NCBI GenBank assembly: GCA_028015205.1
Contig: CM051516.1
Location: 27,084,593 to 27,148,592 of the forward strand
Direction: 5' to 3'
Length of the DNA: 64,000 bases
Origin: Mytilisepta virgata
Lineage: Eukaryota; Mollusca; Bivalvia; Mytilida; Mytilidae
The notes below the pieces were generated by a model. That model did not search any database. It saw only the letters and a list, made by a program, of their open reading frames with translations, and was not told the origin of the DNA. This document shows, in pieces, positions 47,093 through 59,260 of this stretch. The stretch's first letter is position 1; each line of letters begins with the position of its first letter. A program made the translations under genes and the position numbers.

Positions 47093-47218
47093 TAATGTTG
47101 GTGTAAAATGTCAAGGCAAATGCCCTTGTTCATGTGAGAGTCAGTGTCCACAGAACATACAGCCAGTTTGTGGAAGTGATGGAAAGACATATGCTACCGG
47201 CTGTCATGCCAAATGTAC
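47093..47218 (+). CDS. Kazal exon 18: module 17
   Basis: 126 bp. [20 protein letters not shown] pattern; P1 position Gln. Acceptor GCTTCAAG, donor AC|GTAAGT, giving Thr at the joint where the other exons give Ala. Confidence 0.87.
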
Positions 47219-47423
47219 GTAAGTATTCATATTTTCAATAATCATGTTTTGAAATTAAAAATTAAAGAAACATTATGGTCTTTCAAAATCTGTGTCTCAG
47301 TTGGTAATATTGGTGTACATTTGTATTCGGTTTAGTTTTTTAATTAATCTGTATTGTGAATGCCTTTTTTAGAAGTTATAACAATTCTAGATGCGGCGAT
47401 AATTATTCTTGGACATATTTTAG

Positions 47424-47549
47424 AAATGTAGGTGTGAAATGTCAAGGCAAATGTCCCTGTTCATGTGAAAGTCAGTGTCCACAGAATGTACAGCCAGTTT
47501 GTGGAGCTGATGGAAAGACATATGCTACCGGCTGTCATGCCAAGTGCGC
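47424..47549 (+). CDS. Kazal exon 19: module 18
   Basis: 126 bp. [20 protein letters not shown] pattern; P1 position Gln. Acceptor ACATATTTTAG, donor GC|GTAAGT. The frame is also open upstream to 47356, but that part is intron. Confidence 0.88.
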
Positions 47550-47758
47550 GTAAGTATTCAAGTTTTAAATTTAGAGTATTTCGAAATAAAAAAATTAATA
47601 AAACAATGGTCTTTTAACATCGTATTATCTTTAATTTCAATGTATAAGTGTTGTTTGTATATTTGTATTCATTTGTTTCAAATTAGATTTTTGAATTAAT
47701 TATGTTCCTCGTAAAAGCGATTTGAGATGTAGCAACTTTATTCTTGAACATGTTTCAG

Positions 47759-47884
47759 AAATGTAGGGGTAAAATGTCAAGGCAAGTGTCCCTGTTCATG
47801 TGAGAGTCAGTGTCCGAAGAACATTCAGCCAGTTTGTGGAGCTGATGGAAAGACATATGCTACCAGCTGTCATGCCAAGTGTGG
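47759..47884 (+). CDS. Kazal exon 20: module 19, last exon seen
   Basis: 126 bp. [20 protein letters not shown] pattern; P1 position Lys. It ends TGT GG|GTAAGT, so the module lacks its final Cys until a further exon. No such exon was found to 64000; the gene either crosses the repeat array or was cut by it. Confidence 0.86.
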
Positions 47885-48206
47885 GTAAGTGTTAGGATTA
47901 ACAATAGCATTAGTAAAAGTGAAAATGCATATATATGTGATTAAGAAAAAAAGAAAAAATATTCGAAAAAAGAATTGAGATAATATTCTGTTTTTATTTC
48001 ATACATGCCTTTGAATAGAAAAAGTAGGTTTGTATAATAATCTGTAATGTTAATCATGTTGGTGTTAATTAAGGTCTTTCCCGTTTCCAACGGAAAGACC
48101 TTTCTGTAATTCGTATGATTATTATTATTATTATTATTCTTATTAAGGTCTTTCCCGTTTCCAACGGAAAGACCTTTCTGTAATTCGTATGATTATTATT
48201 ATTATT

Positions 48207-49612
48207 AAGGTCTTTCCCTTTGCAGAAGGAAAGACCTTACTGTATTTCTTATGATTATGATTATTATTATTTTTTTTTTCTGCCGCAGATGTCAAAAAAG
48301 TGTCGCGACCTATCATTACGAAACTTAGTACTATTAAACGACACTACTTGGGCTCGACTTGAGTCGGCCTGCGAAACTGATCTATTTTTAGTAACGGAGT
48401 TATCTGCCCCAGACCGTAAAACCTTGTTTGCAGATTAACTCAAAAACCGTAACCGTGATCAAAAATCTGAAGTGGGGAAAATGTTGCTCAACTCCTGGAC
48501 ATGATTCGTCATGCAAAAAACAATGTTCTGATCGACTTCCTGGTTACGCGTTTTTGGCCCGAAAAGTGTCGCGACATGTCAATTTTTTTTTCTTCAAAAC
48601 GGTAAGTCCTAGAGACTTGGGACCTTCACCAATCATCCTGGATGACATATGTTGCATTCAAAAATGTCAAGGTCAAAGGTCAAATCTCAAGGTCAGAGGT
48701 CATGGTACACCTTGTTTTCAGGTTAACTCAAAAACCATACAAAATTTAAGCAGACATATAATGGGGAAAATACTTGTCTCATTTAGACCTTTATTTGATA
48801 TAAGGGTCGAACCCTGTACGACAAACGGTTTTCGAGTTATAGCCCTTAACGCGTTTCGGCTAAATGGTTTTTGGCCTATAACTTGAAAATGGTTCGAGAT
48901 AACATAGTAAACATATGGGTTATTGGTGACCGTCAACTTATTCCCTTCAATTTAAAATCAAACTTGATTGGCTAATGGCGGCCATTTTCAAAATGGCCGA
49001 CACTGTAAACAGTTTTTGTGGAAAAGCACGTAAACCGTACAAAATTGAAGCAGACAATACATAGGAAAATTGTTCGTCACGTCGAAATCTACAAAAAAGT
49101 CTTCAGGACCGAAACCGTAAAACTTGTCGTTTTTGAGTTATTGCACTTGATTCGTATGTTAAAACTGGTTTTTTGCTTATAACTTGAAAACCGTATTAGA
49201 TAGTATAGTAAACATGTATACTTAAATGAATCAGTATGCAAAGACCTACAATTTGAGTCAAAGGTCAAAGGTCATGGGTCAAGGTCATTCCCTAGCAACA
49301 AGGTAACGTTAATGAAAAGTCCATAGCAACCATATGTATTCTTAACCAACACTACCTTCTGAGTTTAGAATTAAGTTTTATAACCGGAAGTGACCTTCTG
49401 TCCATAGCAACCGACAAAGTCCTTAACAACCATACTTTTTCTGACACTAGGCCCCTTGATCTTTATTCTGGAACCTATATGATAACTATTGGCAACATTT
49501 TATCGTAAACAAAATGACTCAATTGTCTTAAGTATTTGTATAGGACACCATAACACTAACTAGAGACGGGGAAAGACCTCACATTTGTTCTCTGAACAAA
49601 TGACTTTTTAAT
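48207..49612 (+). mobile_element. hairpin element, variant family 1 (~1.4 kb)
   Basis: The start hairpin arms match the main family, but the loop is CTTTGCAGAAG. The end hairpin is CATTTGTTCTCTGAACAAATG. The body begins CTGCCGCAGATGTC and is unlike the main family, though it shares AGGTCA-rich words. Confidence 0.7.
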
Positions 49613-50104
49613 TAAGGTCTTTCCCGTTTCCAACGGAAAGACCTTTCTGTAATTCGTATGATTATTATTATTATTATTATTCTTATTATTATTTTTCTTC
49701 TTTTCCGCCAACTTCGATGTCAAGAATTTTCTTCATTTCGCGACATATCGAAATGATATTTCACCAGTAGGTTCGGAATGATAAACCGGATTCAGGATTG
49801 ACACCGCGAAGCCGAACTCTTTTCCATACAGAGTTATCTGCCCAAATACCGTAAACACTTGTTACCAAAATACTTGAGGAACCGTAATAAATAGCTGATC
49901 AAATATATAAGGAAAAATGTTCATCTTTGCAAGACGCAAGTTTGTCATGTTTCGCTCAACTTGGTTTATCGACTCCTTATGGGAGTTACTGGCCCTTGAA
50001 TATTTGACGGAGCGCGTGCATGATCAAAACTCGTAAACTGTTAGTCGTAGAGACTTGGGACTTTCACCATTATTCATCAGATGTCTTATTCTACAAAATG
50101 ACCC

Positions 50105-50142
50105 AAGGTCAAAGGTCAAGGTCACACTTGACCTTTGACCTT
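50105..50142. repeat. palindrome of AGGTCA half-sites (representative of 12)
   Basis: AAGGTCAAAGGTCAAG, a GTCACA loop, then the exact reverse complement. The arm is a direct repeat of AGGTCA with one base between. Equivalents lie near 50396, 53536, 53826, 55161, 55452, 57961, 58258, 59698, 59990, 63612 and 63903. Confidence 0.85.
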
Positions 50143-50689
50143 ATACCTTGTTACAAGAATAACTCAGAAACTGTAACAAATAGCTGATCAAATATGTTGG
50201 CAAAAATGTTCATCTTCGCAAGACGCAACTTTGTCATATTTCGCTCAACTTGGTTTATCGACTCCTTATAGGAGTTACTGGCCCTTGAATATTTGACGAA
50301 ACGCGTACATGGTCAAAACTCATAAACTGTTAGTCGTAGAGACTTGGGACTTTCAACAATAGTCATCAAATGTCTTATTCTTCAAAATGACCCCAAGGTC
50401 AAAGGTCAAGGTCGCACTTGACTTTTGACCTTATACCTTGTTATGAGAATAACTCAGAAACCGTAGCAAATAGCTGATGAAATGTTTATCTTGTCAAGAT
50501 CTAAGTTTGTCTCATTGGGTCTGAAGTTGTACGATGACTCCTTATAGGAGTTAATGCCCTTGACTCATGTTAATTTTACACTATATCTCGAAAACCATTA
50601 TAGATATGAAGAAAAGGTTAATACAAAAAGAGATCAGTTTCAAAAGATTTACATTTTAGTACCAAGGTCAAAAGTCAGATATCAAGGTC

Positions 50690-51197
50690 ATCAAAAAAGC
50701 CCTTAGCAACCGACGGAAAAGTACCTAGCAACCATATATATTTATGGTCAGGACCCTATTATAGAACTATAGAGGTGAAAATTGAAGGTCAAGGATCAAG
50801 GTCATTGAAAAAGTCCTTAGCAACCGATGGAAAAGTACCTAGCAACCATATATATTTATGTTCATTATCATATTATAGAGCCATAGAGGTCAAAATGGAA
50901 GGTCAAGGGTCAAGGTCATCGAAAAAGTCCTTAGTTACTGATGGAAAAGTACCTAGCAACCATATATATTTATGCTCAGGACAGTATTATAGAGCCGTAC
51001 AGGTCAAAATGGAAGGTTAAGGGTCAAGGTCATTGAAAAAGTCCTTAGCAACTGATGGAAAAGTACCTAGCAACCATATATATTTATGTTCAGGAACCTT
51101 TTTTAGAGCTGTAGAGGTAAAATGGAAGGTCATTGGTCAAGGTCATTGAAAAAGTCCTTAGTAACCGATGGAAAAGTACCTAGCAACCATATATATA
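50690..51197 (+). repeat. ~115 bp satellite block
   Basis: Units contain GTCCTTAGCAACCGATGG, AAAGTACCTAGCAACCATAT and AGGTCAAGGGTCAAGGTCAT. Four to five units, continuing after the Tc1 at 52718-52890. Related blocks lie at 54130-54600, 55770-56330, 58570-59130 and 60300-60870. Confidence 0.88.
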
Positions 51198-52715
51198 CTC
51201 TCTCAAAAAAGAAACGCAACATACAGAAAATAGGAAATTTACTTCATATATTATTTTCATAATTTATGATATAAATAATTTACACAGGAATGCAAAAATT
51301 GGCACACTTCTTGTTCATGAGTTCTTTTACCTTGGAATATCACAGTTTGTCACATATTGTCAATAAATCACTCATAAATTGTCAATATCTGGTATGTCCA
51401 CCATTTGCTTGTAACACAGCCCCGACTCTTCTTGGCATAGATTGAATTAAACGCTGAGTTCGAACACGCGGTATCCTTTGCCACTCAAACTGAAGTGCCT
51501 GCTGTAATTGTTGCAGATTTTGCGGTGGTGGTTGTCGTTGGCGCACGCGCCGATCCACTTCATCCCACAAATGTTCAATTGGATTAAGATCGGGTGATCG
51601 TGACGGCCAACGGATCACATTGACATTCTGTTGTTCTAAAAAGTCTACTGTTACACGTGCTGTATGTGGTCGGGCATTGTCGTGCTGAAAATTTCTCTCC
51701 GAATGTCAATTACGGGCAATAAATGAGGTCGTAAAATTTCGTCTCTATACCTAACAGCGTTCAGATTGCCTTGGATATGTATCAGCTGTGTGTTTCTGAC
51801 ATAAGAAATAGCGGCCCACATCATAACACTGCCTCCGCCAAAATTGTCTCTCTCCACAACACAGTTTTGCGCAAAACGTTCGTTTCGGCGCCTATACACA
51901 CGTATGCGACCATCTCGCTTTTCCAGTTGAAAACGTGACTCATCGCTGAACCATACTCTTCTCCAGTTCTGTAAATTCCATGCACGAACTGTAGTACACC
52001 ATCTAACCCTCGCTCGGCGGTGTTGGCGTCTCAGTGTTGCTCCAAAGTAAGGTCTTCTTGCCCTCAATCCATGAGAACGTAACCGATTGCGTACTGTCTG
52101 TGCTGATATACGGCGCAACCCAGGGACGTTTACAGCTGTTTCTGTTGCAGCAATAGTCCTATTCCGCAGATGGAAAAGTCTGATGTAACGATCTTGCGCC
52201 CTGGTTGTAACACGCGGGCGCCCTGAACGTGGCCGATCTGTCGTAGTACCAAGCTGCAGGTAGCGTCCCCAAAGGCGTGAAATTGTGCTACGATGAACAT
52301 TGTACGTTACAGCAACAGCATTCTGTGATTCTCCGGCCTCTAGTCGTCCGATAGCGATATTCCGGGTAGCAGCGTCTAACCTTGGCATAGCGTCACCTCA
52401 TCAGAATTTTATTTTACGAATGCATTCATGAAAAGAAATACCGGGTTTTTATACCGACTGACTGAGCTAAAAAATAACCCATGATTTGCACGTGAAAGTC
52501 GACCCAGTTTTTGGCAATGCGTAAATCGTAGGGTGTCCCAGATTGCGACCAAAGTCGTTTACGGGTGGATGAATTTAAATGATTGTACCTGGAAACTTTT
52601 TATGAAGGTGTAATTATGATCATGTGTACATATATTTTGATATTTATTGGTTATTTGTCCGGAAAAATAATATTTCAAAAAGATAATCTGATGTTGCGTT
52701 TCTTTTTTGAGAGAG
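51198..52715 (-). mobile_element. Tc1/mariner transposon, 1518 bp
   Basis: Inverted ends CTCTCTCAAAAAAGAAACG flanked by TA on both sides (51196-51197, 52716-52717). It is inserted in a satellite unit: the word ATATATTTATG is restored when the element and one TA are removed. Confidence 0.9.
51382..52388 (-). pseudogene. Tc1-type transposase, DD34E, one frameshift
   Basis: Starts MPRLDAATRNIAIGRLEAG at 52388. A paired helix-turn-helix region (residues 1-110) with the GRPRVTT linker is followed by the first catalytic Asp in WFSDESRF. After DIRRE (near 51685-51700) the frame shifts by one base. The other frame carries QHDNARPHTA (second Asp) and SPDLNPIEHLW (Glu), with 34 residues between them. 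It ends at 51382. Apart from this shift the length (about 335 residues) is usual for the family. Recent but non-autonomous as it stands. Confidence 0.88.
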
Positions 52716-53028
52716 TATATTTATGCTCAGGACCATATTATAGAGCCGTAGAGCTTAAAATGGAAGGTCAAGGGTCAAGGTCATTGAAAAAGTCCTTAGC
52801 AACCGATGTAAAAGTACCTAGCAACCATATATATTTATGTTCAGGGACCGATTTTAGAGCTGTAGACGTCAAAATCGAAGGTCAATGGTCAAGTTCAATG
52901 TGACAGAGTCCTATATTTTGACTATACAAGTCAAAATAGAAGGTCAACAGTCATGCTTAATAGCCTTAACTGCAATTTGATACGGGAAAGACCTTGCAAT
53001 TGTTCTCTGAACAATTGTCTTTCTAGTT

Positions 53029-54721
53029 AAGGTCTTTCCCGTTTCCAACGGAAAGACCTTTCTGTAATTCGTATGATTATTATTATTATTATTATTATTA
53101 TTCTTATTATTATTATTATTATTTTTCTTCTTTTCCGCCAACTTCGATGTCAAGAATTTTCTTCGTTTCGCGACATATCGAAATGATATTTCACCAGTTG
53201 GTTCGGAATGATAAACCGGATTCAGGATTGACACCGTGAAGCGGAACTCTTTTCGATACAGAGTTATCTGCCCAAATACCGTAAACCCTTGTTACCAAAA
53301 TAACTCAAGAACCGTAACAAATAGCTGATCAAATATATAAAGAAAAATGTTCATCTTCGCAAAACGCAAGTTTGTCATGTTTCGCTCAACTTGGTTTATC
53401 GACTCTTTATGGGAGTTACTGGCCCTTGAATATTTGACGGAGCGCGTGCATGATCAAAACTCGTAAACTGTTGGTCGTAGAGACTTGGGACTTTCACCAT
53501 TATTCATCAGATGTCTTATTCTACAAAATGACCCCAAGGTCAAAGGTCAAGGTCACACTTGACCTTTGACCTTATACCTTGTTACAAGAATAACTCAGAA
53601 ACCGTAACAAATAGCTGATCAAATATGTTGGCAAAAATGTTCATCTTTGCAAGACACAACTTTGTCATGTTTCGCTCAACTTGGTTTATCGACTCCTTAT
53701 AGGAGTTACTGGCCCTTGAATATTTGACGAAATGCATACATGGTCAAAACTCATAAACTGTTAGTCGTAGAGACTTGGGACTTTCAACAATAGTCATCAA
53801 ATGTCTTATTCTTCAAAATGACCCCAAGGTCAAAGGTCAAGGTCGCACTTGACCTTTGACCTTATACCTTGTTATGAGAATAACTCAGAAACCGTAACAA
53901 ATAGCTGATGAAATATATTGGGGAAAATGCTTATCTTGTCAAGATCTAAGTTTGTCTCATTGGGTCTGAAGTTGTACGATGACTCCTTATAGGAGTTAAT
54001 GCCCTTGACTCATGTTAATTTTACACTATATCTCGAAAACCATTATAGATATGAAGAAAAGGTTAATACAAAAAAAGATCAGTTTCAAAAGATCTACATT
54101 TTAGTACCAAGGTCAAAAGTCAGATATCAAGGTCATCAAAAAAGCCCTTAGCAACCGACGGAAAAGTACCTAGCAACCATATATATTTATGCTCAGGACA
54201 CTATTATAGAGCCGTACAGGTCGAAATGGAAGGTTAAGGGTCAAGGTCATTGAAAAAGTCCTTAGCAACTGATGGAAAAGTACCTAGCAACCATATATAT
54301 TTATGTTCAGGAACCTTTTTTAGAGCTGTAGAGGTAAAATGGAAGGTCATTGGTCAAGGTCATTGAAAAAGTCCTTAGTAACCGATGGAAAAGTACCTAG
54401 CAACCATATATATTTATGCTCAGGATCATATTATAGAGCCGTAGAGCTTAAAATGGAAGGTCAAGGGTCAAGGTCATTGAAAAAGTCCTTAGCAACCGAT
54501 GTAAAAGTACCTAGCAACCATATATATTTATGTTCAGGGACCTATTTTAGAGCTGTAGAGGTCAAAATCGAAGGTCAATGGTCAAGTTCAATGTGACAGA
54601 GTCCTATATTTTGACTATACAAGTCAAAATAGAAGGTCAACAGTCATGCTTAATAGCCTTAATTGCTATTTGACAAGGGAAAGACCTTGCAATTGTTCTC
54701 TGAACAATTGTCTTTCTAGTT
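53029..54721 (+). mobile_element. hairpin element, main family, complete (1.69 kb)
   Basis: Start hairpin 53029-53060, (ATT)n, body from about 53133, satellite 54130-54600, end hairpin to 54721. The following (ATT)n and body belong to an outer copy. Confidence 0.78.
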
Positions 54722-56453
54722 ATTATTATTATTCTTATTATTATTATTTTTCTTCTTTTCCGCCAACTTCGATGTCAAGAATTTTCTTCATTTCGCGACA
54801 TTTCGAAATGATATTTCACCAGTTGGTTCGGAATGATAAACCGGATTCAGGATTGACACCGCAAAGCCGAACTCCTTTCGATACAGAGTTATCTGCCCAA
54901 ATACCATAAACCCTTGTTACCAAAATAATTCAGGAACCGTAACAAATAGGTGATCAAATATATAAGGAAAAATGTTCATCTTCGCAAGACGCAAGTTTGT
55001 CATGTTTCGCTCAACTTGGTTTATCGACTCCTTATGGGAGTTACTGGCCCTTGAATATTTGACGGAGCGCGTGCATGATCAAAACTCGTAAACTGTTAGT
55101 CGTAGAGACTTGGGACTTTCACCATTATTCATCAGATGTCTTATTCTACAAAATGACCCCAAGGTCAAAGGTCAAGGTCACACTTGACCTTTGACCTTAT
55201 ACCTTGTTACAAGAATAACTCAGAAACCATAACAAATAGCTGATCAAATATGTTGGCAAAAATGTTCATCTTCGCAAGACGCAACTTTGTCATGTTTCGC
55301 TCAACTTGGTTTATCGACTCCTTATAGGAGTTACTGGCCCTTGAATATTTGGCGAAACGCATACATGGTCAAAACTCATAAACTGTTAGTCGTAGAGACT
55401 TGGGACTTTCAACAATAGTCATCAAATGTCTTATTCTTCAAAATGACCCCAAGGTCAAAGGTCAAGGTCGCACTTGACCTTTGACCTTATACTTTGTTAT
55501 GAGAATAACTCAGAAACCGTAACAAATAGCTGATGAAATATATTGGGGAAAATGTTTATCTTGTCAAGATCTAAGTTTGTCTCATTGGGTCTGAAGTTGT
55601 ACGATGACTCCTTATAGGAGTTAATGCCCTTGACTCATGTTAATTTTACACTACATCTCGAAAACCATTATAGATATGAAGAAAAGGTTAATACAAAAAA
55701 AGATCAGTTTCAAAAGATCTACATTTTAGTACCAAGGTCAAAAGTCAGATATCAAGGTCATCAAAAAAGCCCTTAGCAACCGACGGAAAAGTACCTAGCA
55801 ACCATATATATTTATGGTCAGGACCCTAATATAGAACTATAGAGGTGAAAATTGAAGGTCAAGGATCAAGGTCATTGAAAAAGTCCTTAGTAACCGATTG
55901 AAAAGTACCTAGCAACCATATATATTTATGTTCAGGATCATATTAGAGAGCCATAGAGGTCAAAATGGAAGGTCAAGTGTCAAGGTCATTGAAAAAGTCC
56001 TTAGCAACTGATGGGAAAGTACCTAGCAACCATATATATTTATGTTCAGGAACCTTTTTGAGAGCTGTAAGGGTAAAATGGAAGGTCATTGGTCAAGGTC
56101 ATTGAAAAAGTCCTTAGTAACCGATGGAAAAGTACCTAGCAACCATATATATTTATGCTCAGGACCATATTATAGAGCCGTAGAGCTTAAAATGGAAGGT
56201 CAAGGGTCAAGGTCATTGAAAAAGTCCTTAGTAACCGATGTAAAAGTACCTAGCAACCATATATATTTATGTTCAGGGACCTATTTTAGAGCTGTAGAGG
56301 TCAAAATGAAAGGTCAAGGTCATTGTGACAGAGTCCTATATTTTGACTATCCAAGTCAAAACAGAAGGTCAACAGTTATCCTTAATAGCCTTAATTGCAA
56401 TTTGACACGGGAAAGACCTTGCAATTGTTCTCTGAACAATTGTCTTTCTAGTT
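54721..56453 (+). mobile_element. resumed body of an outer main-family copy (start at 48145)
   Basis: Begins inside TATTATTATTATTCTTATTA without a start hairpin, then the usual body, satellite (55770-56330) and CAATTG end hairpin. Added to 48145-48206, the length is about 1.79 kb, normal for the family. Confidence 0.65.
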
Positions 56454-56515
56454 ATTATTAAGGTCTTTCCCGTTTCCAACGGAAAGACCTTTCTGTAATT
56501 CGTATGATTATTATT

Positions 56516-57454
56516 AGGTCTTTCCATTTCCAAATGGAAAGACATATAGCTATTCTTATGATTATTATTATTATTCTTTTTTTTCCGCCACATTTCAAAG
56601 TCTTCTGTTTTTAAGAGCTTACGACATATCATTATGAAACTCCTTATATGATATCGGTGTGTTAAAATCTATTCGAAATCGACCCTGAGTTATCGAACTT
56701 TTTTCCATTACAGAGTTATCTCCCCGAACACCGTAACCCTTGTTACCATTTAAACTCTGAAACCGTAACAGATACGCTAAAACTTAAGGGTGGAAAATGT
56801 TCAACTACGTAGACCGATGATTCATTACATTTGGTCCAAAGAGATTTGATGACTCCTTCAAGGGGCATAACTGCATCAAAATCTAGGCAGAAGACTTTAA
56901 GGGTCAAAAATAAGGTTAGGGGTCAGATATCAGTATGAAACTTTATAGTTGGTTTCCACAAGCCATTCCAAGAAAAATAATGTCAAGGTCAAAGGTCAAG
57001 GTCAAGTTCTAAATTTTGACTTTTCCTTGTTATGAGTATTCCTCTGAAACGGTAGAAGATAGATGATGAAATATAATGGGGAAAATGTAAAGGACATTGA
57101 GACGCAACTTTGTTCTATTAGTGTCAAAGTCCTATGACGTCATCTTGTAGGAGTTATGGTCCTTAGAACATAAAATTAAATAGTTTTTCATAAACAAATT
57201 GATAATGGTATATAGTAAAGGCACCGGGTCTTTTGAAATGAGACCAGGGACCATTGACCTTCAAAAAGATCAAAAGGTCAAAGGTCAAGGTCATGTCCTA
57301 GATATTGAACTTGGCTTTAAACAGTCTGTTCATGGTTTTTAAGACTTTTTTAAAACATTTTAAGGTAAAAAAGACTTACAGGGGTGTCATAACACTCTCC
57401 ATAATCGAATGGAAAGACCTTACATTTGTTCTCGGAACAAATGTCTTACTAGTT
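56516..57454 (+). mobile_element. hairpin element, variant family 2 (~0.94 kb)
   Basis: The start hairpin is AGGTCTTTCCATTTCC with its complement; the end hairpin is CATTTGTTCTCGGAACAAATG. The body carries TATGACGTCATC at 57133-57144. Confidence 0.7.
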
Positions 57455-59260
57455 AAGGTCTTTCCCGTTTCCAACGGAAAGACCTTTCTGTAATTCGTAT
57501 GATTATTATTATTATTATTATTATTATTCTTATTATTATTATTATTATTTTTCTTCTTTTCCGCCAACTTCGATGTCAAGAATTTTCTTCATTTCGCGAC
57601 ATATCGAAATGATATTTCACCAGTTGGTTCGGAATGATAAACCGGATTCAGGATTGACACCGCGAAGCCGAACTCTTTTCCATACAGAGTTATCTGCCCA
57701 AATACCGTAAAGCCTTGTTACCAAAATAACTCAGGAACCGTAACAAATAGCTGATCAAATATATAAGGAAAAATGTTCATCTTCGCAAGACGCAAGTTTG
57801 TCATGTTTCGCTCAACTTGGTTTATCGACTCCTTATGGGAGTTACTGGCCCTTGAATATTTGACGGAGCGCGTGCATGATCAAAACTCGTAAACTGTTAG
57901 TCGTAGAGACTTGGGACTTTCACCATTATTCATCAGATGTCTTATTCTACAAAATGACCCCAAGGTCAAAGGTCAAGGTCACACTTGACCTTTGACCTTA
58001 TACCTTGTTACAAGAATAACTCAGAAACCGTAACAAATAGCTGATGAAATATGTTGGCAAAAATGTTCATCTTCGCAAGACGCAACTTTGTCATGTTTCG
58101 CTCAACTTGGTTTATCAACTCCTTATAGGAGTTACTGGCCCTTGAATATTTGACGAAACGCGTACATGGTCAAAACTCATAAACTGTTAGTCGTAGAGAC
58201 TTAGGACTTTCAACAATAGTCATCAAATGTCTTATTCTTCAAAATGACCCCAAGGTCAAAGGTCAAGGTCGCACTTGACCTTTGACCTTGTACCTTGTTA
58301 TGAGAATAACTCAGAAACCGTAACAAATAGCTGATGAAATATATTGGGGAAAATGTTTATCTTGTGAAGATCTAAGTTTGTCTCATTGGGTCTGAAGTTG
58401 TACGATGACTCGTTATAGGAGTTAATGCCCATGACTCATGTTTATTTTACACTATATCTCGAAAACCATTAAAGATATGAAGAAAATGTTAATACAAAAA
58501 AAGATCAGTTTCAAAAGATCTACATTTTAGTGCCAAGGTCAAAAGTCAGATATCAAGGTCATCAAAAAAGCCCTTAGCAACGGACGGAAAAGTACCTAGC
58601 AACCATATATATTTATGGTCAGGACCCTATTATAGAGCTATAGAGGTGAAAATTGAAGGTCAAGGATCAAGGTCATTGAAAAAGTCCTTAGCAACCGATG
58701 AAAAAGTACCTAGCAACCATATATATTTATGTTCAGGATCATATTATAGAGCCATAGAGGTCAAATTGGAAGGTCAAGGGTCAAGGTCATCGAAAAAGTC
58801 CTTAGCAACTGATGGAAAAGTACCTAGCAACCATATATATTTATCCTCAGGACCCTATTATAGAGCCGTTGAGGTCAAAATGGAAGGCCATGGGTCAAGG
58901 TCATCTAAAAAGTCCTTAGCAACTAATAGAAAAGTACCTAGCAACCATATATATTTTTGCTCAGGACCCTATTATAGAGCCATAGAGGTTAAAATGGAAG
59001 GTCATGGTCAAGGTCATTGAAAAAGTCCTTAGCAACTGATGTCAAAGTACCTAGCAACCATATATATTTATGTTCAAGAACCTATTTTAGAGCTTAGAAA
59101 TCAAAATCGAAGATCAAAGGTCAAGGTCATTGTGACAGAGTCCTATATTTTGACTATGCAAGTCAAAATAGAAGGTCAACAGTCATGCTTAATAGCCTTA
59201 TATGCAATTTGACACGGGAAAGACCTTGCAATTGTTCTCTGAACAATTGTCTTTCTAGTT
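57455..59260 (+). mobile_element. hairpin element, main family, complete (1.81 kb)
   Basis: Start hairpin 57455-57486, (ATT)n, body, a satellite block with the longest open reading (58570-59130), end hairpin 59216-59260. Confidence 0.78.

Larger units (their letters stand above)
49614..53028 (+). mobile_element. hairpin element, main family, copy split by Tc1
   Basis: About 1.9 kb once the 1518 bp Tc1 is set aside. Start hairpin 49614-49645, (ATT)n, body, a satellite block at 50690-51197 and 52718-52890, end hairpin 52983-53028. Confidence 0.75.
48071..56453 (+). mobile_element. nested hairpin-ended elements, first cluster
   Basis: Start hairpins (AAGGTCTTTCC...GGAAAGACCTT) lie at 48071, 48145, 48207, 49614 and 53029. 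End hairpins lie at 49581-49602 (CATTTGTTC/GAACAAATG), 52983-53028, 54677-54721 and 56408-56453 (CAATTGTTC/GAACAATTG). A copy that starts at 48145 resumes its body at 54721 after the inner copies end. Bodies start with CGCCAACTTCGATGTC after an (ATT)n tract. Internal direct repeats of ~290 bp and satellites of ~115 bp occur in each body. No protein is encoded apart from the Tc1 insertion. Confidence 0.75.

Noticed and set aside
50690..51197. CRISPR-like array
   Set aside because: Units of ~115 bp are similar throughout, without short repeats and unique spacers, in a eukaryotic context; this is a satellite.
52944..53234. Asn-rich ORFs (also 56369-56632 and 57376-57579)
   Set aside because: Poly-Asn comes from translating the (ATT)n tract in reverse; not protein-coding.
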